Assembly: GCA_020633315.1 (NCBI GenBank)
Contig: JACKDV010000012.1
Coordinates: forward strand, 124,001-188,000
Direction of reading: 5' to 3'
Source of the DNA: Myxococcales bacterium
GTDB lineage: Bacteria; Myxococcota_A; Polyangia; Nannocystales; Nannocystaceae
Length of the DNA stretch: 64,000 nucleotides
The position numbers and the translations under genes are program-made. The notes beneath the pieces were generated by a model. The model ran no database searches and was not told where the DNA came from. It saw only the letters and a list, made by a program, of their open reading frames with translations. How positions within the stretch are numbered: the first letter of the stretch is position 1; every line of letters begins with the position of its first letter. Below, one piece after another: positions 17,255 through 25,970 of this stretch.

Positions 17255-18597
17255 AGGGAGGAGACCTTGGGGGACGACTCGGCGAGGGGCTCGCGCTCCA
17301 GCGGCATGGTGAGGCAGCGACCGCCGCCGCGGGCTCGCGACAGCTCGGAGCCCGAGAAGCTGAACACGGCCCGCGGCTGCTGCAGGCCCTCGGCGATCAG
17401 CTCGCGTCGCTGCTCCTCGGTGTGCACCACCGACAGCCGCACCTCGGCGAAGCCCTGGCCCTCGAGCGCGCGGATGGTGTGGGTGTTGCGAGCGTAGAGG
17501 ATCACGTGCCCGGGACCCATGGCCACCGCGTTGGCGCCGTCGGTCCACTGCTCGCGCTCCTGGTAGAGCGGATCGTCGCCGCCGCAGGGCACCAGCTCGG
17601 TCTCGGCGCCCAGCTCCTCGCGCAGCACGTCGAGCACGGCGGCCCCGCCCAGCAGCTCGGGCTCGCGATCGCGGGACAGCCGGGCCACCCGCAGCGCGGG
17701 CGTGTCCTGGGTGCCCGCCAGCAGCGGCTGGTGGCCGAGGAACAGGCCCCGATCCACGTGGGTGAGGATGGTGTCGAGGTGCATCACCGAGCGGGCCTCG
17801 GGCATCATCACCGCGTAGACGCGGTGCAGCCGGGGGTGCGCGGGGAACAGGGCCTCCTCGGCCAGGCGCTGGATCGTCTGGGCGCTGGTGCGGATCGAGC
17901 AGCCGATCATCACCACGTGGGGCGAGAGCACCAGCAGGTCGCCGCCCTCGAGCGAGCGGTAGGGGGTGCCGCGGCGCGAGTCGTCGGCCTCGAACAGCAG
18001 GGGCACCCCGGCCCGCGGGGCGTAGCGCAGGGCGAAGGCCACCAGCCAGGGCTCGCGGGCCCGCGCGGCGGTAGCCATGCGACCGACCACCACGCGGTCG
18101 TAGACCGCCATGCACGGGTCGCGCATGAACATCAGGTTGGGCACCGGGGTGATCGCGAAGCGGTGGTTGCGGGTGCCCGCGCGCAGGCGGGCGAGGCTGG
18201 TGGGCAGGCCCTGCAGCTCGTCCCAGAACACGCCGCGCACCAGCCCGATGGCGAGGCGCTCGGCGTCCCACTCGACCAGCCGCGCCGCCACCCCGGGTGC
18301 GCCCGCCTGCTCGCACACCCGATCCACCAGCTCGCGGCGGGCATCGTCGGGGGCGGCCGTCAGCGCCTCGGTGAGCAGCGGCCCCAGCTGCAGCACCTCG
18401 GCCCCGGCCTCGCGCAGCACGTCGGCCATCAGCGCGTGCTCGCTCGCGGTCTCGTCGGGCGCGAGGATGTCGTCGAAGAGCATCAGGTCGAGGTCGTGCT
18501 GGGTCATGCGCACGATCTCCTCGCCGGGGCGGTGCACCAGCACGCGCCGAAGGGGGCCGATCTCGCTGTCGATCGCGATCTCCATGGATTCCTCCAT
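17251..18597 (-). CDS. arcA: Arginine deiminase
   Basis: 448 residues. The enzyme hydrolyses arginine to citrulline and ammonia. The pentein-fold signatures are visible: the LMFMRDP stretch near residue 155-161, ILTHVD in the HxD region, and the nucleophile in GGGRCLTMP with Cys428. It is somewhat longer than typical (~405-415). The first ATG (18597) follows the transferase stop by 19 nt; a second in-frame ATG four codons later (MEIAIDSEIG) is also possible. It is transcribed with the arginyl/leucyl transferase upstream and arcC downstream. Function could be acid resistance, ATP supply under oxygen limitation, or arginine catabolism. Confidence 0.94.
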   Translation of the reverse strand: MEESMEIAIDSEIGPLRRVLVHRPGEEIVRMTQHDLDLMLFDDILAPDETASEHALMADVLREAGAEVLQLGPLLTEALTAAPDDARRELVDRVCEQAGAPGVAARLVEWDAERLAIGLVRGVFWDELQGLPTSLARLRAGTRNHRFAITPVPNLMFMRDPCMAVYDRVVVGRMATAARAREPWLVAFALRYAPRAGVPLLFEADDSRRGTPYRSLEGGDLLVLSPHVVMIGCSIRTSAQTIQRLAEEALFPAHPRLHRVYAVMMPEARSVMHLDTILTHVDRGLFLGHQPLLAGTQDTPALRVARLSRDREPELLGGAAVLDVLREELGAETELVPCGGDDPLYQEREQWTDGANAVAMGPGHVILYARNTHTIRALEGQGFAEVRLSVVHTEEQRRELIAEGLQQPRAVFSFSGSELSRARGGGRCLTMPLEREPLAESSPKVSSL

Positions 18598-18616
18598 CCG
18601 TGTGCCGCGGGGGCTG

Positions 18617-19375
18617 CTAGGGTCGCTCGGCCTCGTCTCGGTCGAACGTCACCCAGTGCCCCTCGAGCAGCCGCTCGTGCGGCAGGTAGCGGCGCTTGTA
18701 GGCCATCGACGGGCAATCGGCGATGTAGAGCCCGAGGTAGAGGTAGCGCAGGCCCCAGCGGCGGCAGAGCTGGACCTGCTTGAGCACCGAGTACACGCCC
18801 GGGCTCAGCTCCTCGTAGTCGGGATCGAAGTAGAAGTAGACGGCCGAGAGCGCATCGTCGGCGCGGTCGACCACGGCCACGCCGACGAGGCGGCCGGCCA
18901 CGCGGTAGCGCAGCTCGATGCTCTCGCAGCAGCTCTCGCCCAGGAAGGCGGTGTAGCCGTCGAAGTCGATGCTGCGCTCGCCGGAGCTCAGGCCCCGGCC
19001 GCGCTTGTGCTTGTTGTAGAGGTCGACCTTCTCGAGGGTGGGCTCGAGCGGCCCGATCTCCAGCTCGACCAGCTCGTCGCCCCGCCGCTCCACCCGTCGC
19101 TGGGTGCGGCCCGGACGGAAGGTCTCCACGTCGATGCGGATGGGCTCGCAGGCGGCACAGCTCGGGCACGCGGTGCGGTAGAGCATGAGCCCCTGGCGAC
19201 GGTCACCCGCGGCGAGGCGGTTGCCCAGCTCGGATCGGCGGAGCCGGCGGATGGGCAGGCGCAGCGGCAGGCGGGACAGCGCGTCGGGCAGGTAGGGGCA
19301 CGGGCTCGGGGCGTCGTGCACGACCAGCTCGGGCGGGCTGGCCACGATGATACGACGCTGGGGCGGTGCCGACAC
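18617..19375 (-). CDS. bpt: Aspartate/glutamate aminoacyl-tRNA-protein transferase (Bpt/Ate type)
   Basis: 252 residues, the usual size for the bacterial family. The N-terminal domain keeps the Cys cluster (CPYL near 26, then RTACPSCAACEP near 68-79), and the C-terminal GNAT-like half ends in VYFYFDP and YLPHE blocks. The enzyme adds an amino acid from charged tRNA to protein N-termini, marking them for ClpAP-type degradation. Start GTG 19375 is eight nt after a TATGCT -10-like hexamer, so the leader is short. It is the first gene of an operon with arcA and arcC, so an arginine-sensing or arginyl-tRNA link is plausible but unproven. Leucyl and arginyl specificity cannot be separated by eye. 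Confidence 0.9.
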   Translation of the reverse strand: MSAPPQRRIIVASPPELVVHDAPSPCPYLPDALSRLPLRLPIRRLRRSELGNRLAAGDRRQGLMLYRTACPSCAACEPIRIDVETFRPGRTQRRVERRGDELVELEIGPLEPTLEKVDLYNKHKRGRGLSSGERSIDFDGYTAFLGESCCESIELRYRVAGRLVGVAVVDRADDALSAVYFYFDPDYEELSPGVYSVLKQVQLCRRWGLRYLYLGLYIADCPSMAYKRRYLPHERLLEGHWVTFDRDEAERP

Positions 19376-19391
19376 CAGCGTCGAGCATAGC

Positions 19392-20495
19392 TCAGTACAA
19401 GAAGGGGATCATGCGGAAGCGCGCCTTGGCGCAGTAGCGGTCCCACAGCTCGCCGTACTTGGCTCGGCAACGCTGCTCGTCGCGCCACGCCCGGTGGGGC
19501 AGCAGCACGCACAGCCACAGCGGCAGCAAGAAGGGCACCACCGAGCGCAGCCCGGTGCAAAGAGCGAAGGAGAAGTAGACCATGATCTCCCCCGTGTAGT
19601 TGATCTTGCGTCCCAGGCCCCACCACCCGGACACGAGCAGGCGGTTGCCCATGGTCTGCGCGGGACGCCCCCAGATGCGGGTGTTGGGGTCGCGCTTGAA
19701 GCGGTCCTTCTGCGCGTTGGCGCCCCTGAAGATCCAAAGGCCCAGCAGGTGCAGCCCCACCAGGCCGACCAGCGCGGGCCAGCCGATCGGGCCGCGTGGA
19801 TCGTCGAGCAGCCACCAGCCGCCGATGCAGTAGAAGAACGGCACCAGCACCAGGTCGCCCCACAGCAGCATGAAGCCGAACTTCTCGGCGATCACGTCCC
19901 ACATGGAGAGCACGCCCTGCTCGTAGTAGTAGTGCGTGGTCATGTAGAGCCACCAGAACACCTGGTAGGCGATCATCTGGGGGGTGAGGCTGCCCTGCTG
20001 CTCCCACTGCGCCCAGGCGAAGGCCACGTTGAGCAGCGACAGGCCGATGAGCGAGGGCTGGTAGGCGAAGACCTTGAGGTCCACGCCGCGCCAGGTGGGG
20101 TTGAGCTCCACGCCGAACCAGAGATCCTGCACCAGGCCGATCGGGCCGCGGCGACGCTCGCCCGGCTCCTGGCGCCGACGACCGCTGCGGTACAGCATCG
20201 CGGTCCATGCCACCGAGAACGCGTTGACGACGATGAAGTAGGACCAGAAGTGGCGGATGAGGTGGGCCAGCGACAGGTCGGCGAGCAACGCCCCTGCGAT
20301 CACCGCGATGTGGGTCGTGACCCACAGCGCCATGCCGTTGATCTTGTAGCGCTTGCGGCTGCCGTCGGGCGCGGGGAAGCCGGCCACGATGGGGCCGGGC
20401 AGGACCATCGACGCGCCCAGCAGGGCGAAGAAGAAGCCGAGGTAGACCGCGGCCGCGACGAGCAGGTTGGGCAGGGAGACCGGAGCCAGCTCCAT
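19392..20495 (-). CDS. Sterol reductase, ERG4/ERG24 (Delta14-reductase) family
   Basis: 367 residues with about nine hydrophobic segments. The family's C-terminal signature is plain: LLVSGWWGLGRKINYTGE around 285-302, then HRAWRDEQRC, KYGELWDRYC and MIPFLY at the end. These enzymes reduce sterol double bonds with NADPH in the membrane. Position beside CYP51 points to C14(15) reduction, the step after 14alpha-demethylation, but the C24(28) and C7 branches of the family look similar. The ATG at 20495 was chosen because the upstream frame is Arg/Pro-rich and overlaps the CYP51 promoter. It is divergent from CYP51 across 178 nt. Confidence 0.9.
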   Translation of the reverse strand: MELAPVSLPNLLVAAAVYLGFFFALLGASMVLPGPIVAGFPAPDGSRKRYKINGMALWVTTHIAVIAGALLADLSLAHLIRHFWSYFIVVNAFSVAWTAMLYRSGRRRQEPGERRRGPIGLVQDLWFGVELNPTWRGVDLKVFAYQPSLIGLSLLNVAFAWAQWEQQGSLTPQMIAYQVFWWLYMTTHYYYEQGVLSMWDVIAEKFGFMLLWGDLVLVPFFYCIGGWWLLDDPRGPIGWPALVGLVGLHLLGLWIFRGANAQKDRFKRDPNTRIWGRPAQTMGNRLLVSGWWGLGRKINYTGEIMVYFSFALCTGLRSVVPFLLPLWLCVLLPHRAWRDEQRCRAKYGELWDRYCAKARFRMIPFLY

Positions 20496-20615
20496 GGGCC
20501 AGGGAGTAGCGCGAAACGGACGGGCCCGTACGGCCCCTTGGCGCCCCTTTCGCGGGTCGCGCCCTTGAAAAGGCTCACAACGGGGTGCGGTGGGCCACGA
20601 ACGGTAGGTGCGTGC

Positions 20616-20644
20616 TTGGGCCCCGGGGCCGGCGGGGGTAGCGT
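20616..20644 (+). promoter_or_regulatory. Candidate sigma-70-type promoter of the CYP51 gene
   Basis: TTGGGC (20616-20621) and TAGCGT (20639-20644) are spaced 17 bp, 30 nt before the ATG. A GGAG at 20661-20664 then serves as ribosome-binding site. The match to the consensus is moderate. Confidence 0.5.
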
Positions 20645-20673
20645 GGCGCCGCTGCCCAACGGAGCGCTCTGCC

Positions 20674-22080
20674 ATGGCCCTGGCTTCCTCGACCGCCACC
20701 CCCCGGACCACCTCGTCGTTGCCCACGCCGCCCATGCTCGACGGGGGCCTGCCCTTCATCGGCCACGCGCTCGACCTGCGGCGCAACCCGGTGGAGCTGC
20801 TGCAGCGCGGCCGCGATCGCTACGGTGACCTGTTCACCCTGCGCCTGCCCGGCAGCCCCTCCACCGTGGTGATGACCGGGCCCAAGGCCCAGCAGAAGTT
20901 CTTCCGCCTGCGCGACAGCGAGATGAGCATGCGGGAGGTCTACAAGCTGATGATCCCGATCTTCGGCAAGGGCATCGCCTACGACGCCGAGCCGGAGATC
21001 ATGAAGGAGCAGCTCGGCTTCTTCCACGAGGCGCTGCGCGAGTCTCGGCTGCGCACCTACGCCCAGGGCTTCGTCGAGGAGGCCGAGGACTTCTTCGGCA
21101 AGTGGGGCGACGAGGGCGTGGTCGACCTGTACGAGACGGGCAACGAGCTGACGATCTACACCTCGAGCCGCTCGCTGCTCGGCCGCAGCTTCCGCGAGAG
21201 CCTCTCGGACGAGTTCGCCAAGCTCTACTACGACATGGAGGGCGGCCTGAACCTGCTGGCCTTCTTCGCGCCCCACCTGCCGATCCCGGCGTTCCGCAAG
21301 CGCGACCGCGCCCGCAAGCGCCTCGGCGAGCTCATCTCCACGATCGTGGCCGACCGCCGCGCCAAGGGCCTCAAGGAGGAGGACTTCCTGCAGACGGTGA
21401 TGGAGGCCACCTACAGCAACGGCCGCAGCCCCACCGAGGACGAGATGACCGGGCTGCTGCTCGCGATCATGTTCGCGGGGCACCACACCAGCGGGATCAC
21501 CTTCGCCTGGACCGGCATCCTGCTCGCCCAGCACCCGCAGTGGATCGAGCGCCTGCGCGCCGAGCAGGGCCGGGTGCTCGGCGACAAGAGCACCCTCGAG
21601 CTCGACGACCTGCGCGGGATGACCGAGCTCGAGTGGGTGGTCAAGGAGACCCTGCGCCTGTATCCGCCGATCATCCTGGTGATGCGGCGGATGCTGGAGG
21701 GCTTCGACTTCGGCGGCTACCACGTGCCCAAGGACTCGATGGTGATGGCCTCGCCCGCGGTGGGCCACCGGATCCCCGAGGTGTTCACCAACCCCAACCG
21801 CTTCGAGCCCGATCGCTTCGGCCCCGAGCGCGAGGAGGACCGCAAGCACCCGATGTCGTGGATCTCCTTCGGCGGCGGGCGACACCGCTGCATGGGCATC
21901 GTGTTCGCCCAGCTCCAGCTCCGCGCGATCTGGAGTCACCTGCTGCGCAACTTCGACTTCGAGCTCATCGAGCCGCGCTACGAGCCCAGCTACGATCGCA
22001 TGCTGGTGGGGCCCCGCTCGCCCTGCCGCGCCCGCTACCGCCGGCGCAAGACCAAGACCACCGTAGCCGTGCCGGGATAG
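20674..22080 (+). CDS. cyp51: Sterol 14alpha-demethylase, cytochrome P450 CYP51
   Basis: 468 residues. The CYP51-specific substrate-recognition signature YKLMIPIFGKGIAYD lies at 90-104. The I-helix FAGHHTSG at 267-274 has the His-Thr typical of CYP51 in place of the usual acid-Thr pair. ExxR is ETLR at 325-328, and the haem loop FGGGRHRCMG has Cys406 as the axial ligand. The enzyme removes the 14alpha-methyl group from lanosterol-type sterols in three oxygenase steps. There is no N-terminal membrane anchor and no fused ferredoxin, so a separate redox partner is needed. The divergent neighbour is a C14-reductase-type gene, which matches the next pathway step. Bacterial CYP51 is rare, and sterol-producing Nannocystaceae are a known group. 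Confidence 0.92.
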   Translation: MALASSTATPRTTSSLPTPPMLDGGLPFIGHALDLRRNPVELLQRGRDRYGDLFTLRLPGSPSTVVMTGPKAQQKFFRLRDSEMSMREVYKLMIPIFGKGIAYDAEPEIMKEQLGFFHEALRESRLRTYAQGFVEEAEDFFGKWGDEGVVDLYETGNELTIYTSSRSLLGRSFRESLSDEFAKLYYDMEGGLNLLAFFAPHLPIPAFRKRDRARKRLGELISTIVADRRAKGLKEEDFLQTVMEATYSNGRSPTEDEMTGLLLAIMFAGHHTSGITFAWTGILLAQHPQWIERLRAEQGRVLGDKSTLELDDLRGMTELEWVVKETLRLYPPIILVMRRMLEGFDFGGYHVPKDSMVMASPAVGHRIPEVFTNPNRFEPDRFGPEREEDRKHPMSWISFGGGRHRCMGIVFAQLQLRAIWSHLLRNFDFELIEPRYEPSYDRMLVGPRSPCRARYRRRKTKTTVAVPG

Positions 22081-22217
22081 GCGAGCCCCGCCGTCAGGGC
22101 GGAGGTGCACAGCGATCCGAGCACGAGGCCGAGGGACATGGGCTGCTGCGTCGGCCGGAGCCCGGCGATGCCCTCGACGGTAGAGGATCTTCCGAGCCCC
22201 GTCGCGCCGAACGGGCC

Positions 22218-23207
22218 TCAGGAGCGGGGGCGCGACCAGTGGCGGCCCCGCGAGTGAGGCGAGCCGATGAGCGGGGCGAGGTCCTCGGTGGCGCCGCGGG
22301 GGATCATCATCTTCACGGTGGGCGCGTCGTCATCGAGGGCCTCGCGCGAGGCGACCGGGCCCGGGCGCTCGTAGTGGCGCGAGCGGGGGGCCCCGGCGAA
22401 GGCCAGGCCCAGCAGATCGCCGTCGGCCCAGGCCACGCGGGCCGCGAGGACCTGCTCGCGCGCCTGGCCGGCGGCCTCGAGCACCAGGCCGAGCCACACG
22501 ATCTCGTCGTACTCCACCCCGTGGTCGGGGGCATGGAGCTGGGCGCCGTCGACCCCCAGATCGCGCAGCTCCCCCGGGATCTCGGCGCCGGCCGAGGTCC
22601 GCAGGACGACGGGCAGCGAGCAGGAGAAGCGCCAGAACGCGCGCCGCTCCGAGCCGGGGGGATCGCCCTCGGCCAGGGTGGGAGGTTGTCGCAGGCGATC
22701 GGCCAGGTCGCTCAGGCGCTCGCGATCGGCGGGGGCAAGCTGGCCGCCGCGGCGATCGTCGGCGCGCAGGCGACGGTACTCGATGATCTCGTCGAGCAGG
22801 TGCCCCCCGTGCTCCACACCGTTGGGCCCCCGCAGGCTCACCGCGACGCGCTCGTCTCCGCGCAGGACCTCGGAGGTGGGCGGCGCCTCGGCGGCCGGCT
22901 CGAAGACCAGCTCGGTGCCGGCGATGGTGACCACGCTGTGCGGCCGCAGCAGCTCCCGCTGGATCCGGCGCCCGTCGATGAAGGTGCCGTTGGTGCTCAG
23001 CAGATCGATGAGCACGGTGTGCCCCCGCTCGTCGCGGGCGAGGTGGGCGTGCTGCCGCGAGACCGCCTCGTCCACCAGCTGCAGGCTGGCTCCCCCGGCC
23101 CGGCCGATGCCGAAGCGGTCCCCCACGGGATGGATCGTGCCGCGCATGGGCCCGTTGAGCACACGCAGTTGCCAGGAGGGGGTACGGGACGTGTAGGAGG
23201 AGGTCAT
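22218..23207 (-). CDS. FHA-PilZ two-domain regulatory protein
   Basis: 329 residues. An FHA domain occupies about 15-100, with the GR near 35-36, SRQHAHL at 49-55 and the STNGTFIDG strand at about 71-79; it should bind phosphothreonine peptides. The second half (about 185-290) has the PilZ pattern: a basic RRAFWRFSCSLPV opening in place of the usual RxxxR, and an LRDLGVDGAQL stretch resembling the D/NxSxxG motif (here D-x-G-x-x-G). The c-di-GMP site is therefore only partly conserved. No membrane segment is present. It could join Ser/Thr kinase and c-di-GMP signalling. The convergent CYP51 stop is 137 nt away, and no operon partner is visible. Confidence 0.78.
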   Translation of the reverse strand: MTSSYTSRTPSWQLRVLNGPMRGTIHPVGDRFGIGRAGGASLQLVDEAVSRQHAHLARDERGHTVLIDLLSTNGTFIDGRRIQRELLRPHSVVTIAGTELVFEPAAEAPPTSEVLRGDERVAVSLRGPNGVEHGGHLLDEIIEYRRLRADDRRGGQLAPADRERLSDLADRLRQPPTLAEGDPPGSERRAFWRFSCSLPVVLRTSAGAEIPGELRDLGVDGAQLHAPDHGVEYDEIVWLGLVLEAAGQAREQVLAARVAWADGDLLGLAFAGAPRSRHYERPGPVASREALDDDAPTVKMMIPRGATEDLAPLIGSPHSRGRHWSRPRS

Positions 23208-23408
23208 TGGGCGAGGGGCGTCCGCTGCGTGACCCTTCTATCGCTTTGGTTAGCATCGATCGGACGTTTTTCCCCCACTTTGTGATCCGGTGGCCTCCAT
23301 TGGGCCCCCGCGGGAGCTCCTCTACCCCAACGAGGTGCTGAGGGCATCGGCTCCGTCGATGGATGGGAGGGGAACCCCCGACCGAGAGCGTCCTGCTAGG
23401 CTTCGCTC

Positions 23409-24248
23409 GTGTCTCGGCTCGAGTCGCTGGCGCCCGGGGTGTGGCGCCTTCCCCTGCGCACCCCCACGCTGCCGCCCGCGACCCACACCAACCTGATGAT
23501 CGTGGGGCAGTCGCGGCTGGCGCTGGTGGAGCCCGCCACGCCCTTCGCCGAGGAGCGCCGGGTGGTCGACGAGACGCTCGAGGCGATGGCGGCCGAGGGC
23601 CGGCGGGTGGAGCTGCTGCTGGTGACCCACCACCACGTCGATCACATCGGCGACGTGGAGCGCCTGCGCCAGCGGCTGGGCGTGCCGCTGGCCGCCCACG
23701 CCCGCACGGCGGTCAGGCTGCCCTTCGCCGTCGATCGCGAGCTACGGGACGGCGAGGAGATCGATCTGGGCGAGGAGATCCGGCTGCGGGCGGTCCACAC
23801 CCCCGGGCATGCGCCGGGGCACCTGGTGCTGCAAGAGCTGGGCTCGGGCGTCGCCCATGCCGGCGACATGGTGGCGGGGGAGGGCACGATCCTCATCGAT
23901 CCCAGCGACGACGGCGACATGGCCCAGTACCTCGACTCGCTGCGGCGCATGAGGACGCTGGGAGCCACCGCATGGGTGCCGGCGCACGGTCCCGTGCTGC
24001 GCGAGCCGGAGGCGGTGATCGATCACTACCTGCGCCATCGCCTGGCCCGCGAGGCCAAGGTGATCGCGGCGATCGACGGTGGGGCGGAGCGCATCGAGGA
24101 GATCCTCGCGCGGGCCTACGACGACGCCCCCCGCTCGCTGTGGCCGCTGGCCGAGCGCTCTGTGGAGGCTCACCTGCGCAAGCTGGAGGGCGACGGCACG
24201 GTCGTGCGGCGAGACGGCCGCGTGCAGCGGATCCCCGCCGACGCCTGA
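23409..24248 (+). CDS. Metallo-beta-lactamase-fold hydrolase (LACTB2/glyoxalase II-like)
   Basis: 279 residues. The metal-binding motif THHHVDHIGD is near 77-86, with a downstream HTPGHAPGHL and a conserved Asp in HAGDMV; a final His in VPAHGPVL completes the two-metal site. A C-terminal winged-helix-like tail (about 215-279) is typical of the LACTB2 branch, which includes RNases and thioesterase-like hydrolases. The start is GTG at 23409 with no Shine-Dalgarno but a TAGGCT -10-like hexamer six nt upstream. An OmpA-like lipoprotein follows 85 nt later. Substrate not determined. Confidence 0.87.
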   Translation: MSRLESLAPGVWRLPLRTPTLPPATHTNLMIVGQSRLALVEPATPFAEERRVVDETLEAMAAEGRRVELLLVTHHHVDHIGDVERLRQRLGVPLAAHARTAVRLPFAVDRELRDGEEIDLGEEIRLRAVHTPGHAPGHLVLQELGSGVAHAGDMVAGEGTILIDPSDDGDMAQYLDSLRRMRTLGATAWVPAHGPVLREPEAVIDHYLRHRLAREAKVIAAIDGGAERIEEILARAYDDAPRSLWPLAERSVEAHLRKLEGDGTVVRRDGRVQRIPADA

Positions 24249-24333
24249 TCCGGGGCGGTGCGCAGCGAGGGCGGCAGACGCCGGGCGCGCGGCGCTATTC
24301 CAGCGCGTGCGAAGGCGGCGGGGGTGAGGCAGC

Positions 24334-25272
24334 ATGCCCGGCATGTGGAACCGAGCCCTCCTCGTCCTCGCCGTGGCCACCCTGGAGGCTGGCCTGGGAG
24401 CGGGTTGCGTCACCAAGGCCCAGCACGAAGCGCTCCAGCGAGAGCTCGACGAGACCGAGGCGGCCCTGCGCGGCGAGCAGGCGGCCGAGCGCACCGCCTA
24501 CGAGGAGCAGCTCGCCCTGCGCGACGGTCGGGTGTCCGAGCTCGAGGCCGAGCTGGCCAACGCCGAGGCCGAGGCCGAGCGCTTTCGCCTGGAGATCGCG
24601 GCGCTCGAGGACGCGGCGGCGGGCCAGGACGCCGAGCTCGCCCGCCTCGAGCAGCAGCTCCACGACACCGAGAAGGAGCTGGCCGCGGTGCTCGACAAGC
24701 GCTCGGCGCTCAAGGCCTCGCTCGAGCAGATGGAGTCGGCGCTGGCCGAGCTGCGCGAGCGCCAGCGGGCGGCCGACCGCCGCGTGGCCGACTACCGCGC
24801 CATGCTCCAGCGCTTCGCGGGGCTCATCGACGCGGGCAAGCTGCGGGTGCGGATCGTCGACGGGCGCATGGTGCTGTCGCTGCCCATGGACATCCTGTTC
24901 GCCAGCGGCCAGGCCAGGCTCACCGAGGAGGGACACGCGTCGCTGCTCGAGGTGGGCAAGGGGCTGGCCACCATCCGCGATCGCCAGTTCCAGGTGGAGG
25001 GCCACACCGACGACGTGCCGATCAAGACCGCCAAGTTCCCCTCCAACTGGGAGCTGGGGGCCGCGCGGGCGCTGGTGGTGCTGCGCACCCTCGAGGAGGG
25101 CGGGGTGACGCCCGCCCAGCTCAGCGCGGCCACCTACGGCGAGAACCGGCCCACCGCCAAGAACGACTCGGACGAGGGCCGCGCCGCCAACCGGCGGATC
25201 GAGATCGTGGTGGTGCCCGACCTCAGCGACCTGCCCGGCTACGACGAGCTCCAGAAGCTCGGCGGGGGATAG
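24334..25272 (+). CDS. OmpA/MotB-type peptidoglycan-binding lipoprotein with coiled coil
   Basis: 312 residues. The N-terminus is a lipoprotein signal ending LGAGC (Cys25). Residues 30-160 are a long Glu/Ala/Leu coiled coil. Residues 170-310 form an OmpA_C domain, with the VEGHTDDVPI motif near 228-237 and the ENRPTAKNDSDEGRAANRRI block near 270-289, which contacts meso-diaminopimelate. It should tether the outer membrane to peptidoglycan. A second Met (M4) is also a possible start. Gene order suggests it may be co-transcribed with the MBL hydrolase. Confidence 0.9.
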   Translation: MPGMWNRALLVLAVATLEAGLGAGCVTKAQHEALQRELDETEAALRGEQAAERTAYEEQLALRDGRVSELEAELANAEAEAERFRLEIAALEDAAAGQDAELARLEQQLHDTEKELAAVLDKRSALKASLEQMESALAELRERQRAADRRVADYRAMLQRFAGLIDAGKLRVRIVDGRMVLSLPMDILFASGQARLTEEGHASLLEVGKGLATIRDRQFQVEGHTDDVPIKTAKFPSNWELGAARALVVLRTLEEGGVTPAQLSAATYGENRPTAKNDSDEGRAANRRIEIVVVPDLSDLPGYDELQKLGGG

Positions 25273-25317
25273 AGAGGCGAGCCCGGGAGCGCGGCGGAGC
25301 GCCGCGGGCTCGGTCGA

Positions 25318-25862
25318 TCACAGGCAGACCTCGTAGGGCGAGACGGCAGCTCGGGCTGGTGCCGTGGCCCTCGAAGCTGGGGACCACGTTGCCGCCGGTC
25401 TCGTAGCTGAGGTGCCCGTGTTGCCCGGCTGCCCCACGATCGACAGCTCGCTCCCGGTCAGGAGCTCGATGTCGTGCTCGCTCAGCGAGCCGGGGTCGAG
25501 CAGGCACTCGAAGAAGGAGGTGAGCCCCTGGCCGGTGCAGTGGCGCAGGGCATAGGGGACCACCTCGTCGCCCTGGTCGTGCCGCTCGAGCTCGGTCACC
25601 AGCGACAGCACCCCCGCCACCCGCTCCACTCGAGCATCGACCGTCCAGTGCAGGCGCTCGTGCTCTCGGGTGGATCGAGGTGGTGTCCCGATGGTGTCGG
25701 GGGCGGCGGGAGGTCGGCGTTCCGAGCGGCAGGACGCTCGAGCACCGGCGTCCCGGAGCGGGGCTCGGTCTCTGGCATCGGCTCGGTTCGGGCGCAGCCG
25801 ACGATCACCATCATCCACCCGCTCGGTGATCGCATGATCACCCGACGAGAATAAGGAGGCAT
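25318..25862 (-). pseudogene. Small lipoprotein interrupted by frameshifts (or sequencing errors)
   Basis: On the minus strand a start near 25862 (ATG, alternative 25835) gives a short signal with lipobox VIVGC and a Pro/Thr-rich linker, in one frame. At about 25670 the frame must change to continue a good-looking domain (VERVAGVLSLVTELERHDQG, then QGLTSFFECLLDPGSLSEHD). Near 25420 it changes again: YETGGNVVPSFEGHG lies in a third frame, while the likely end SPYEVCL with stop at 25318 is back in the second. The pieces together look like one exported protein of about 175 residues with conserved Cys. Either the gene is decaying or the consensus has indels here. The function is unknown. Confidence 0.5.
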
Positions 25863-25970
25863 CGCCCACGCTCCGATCGCGATCGCGTGTCGAGTGTCCG
25901 GGACCCCCTTACTCGCCACAATTGCCGCCCGCGCCGAGCCACGCGCGTGTACGCTGACCGAGGGTCCGTC

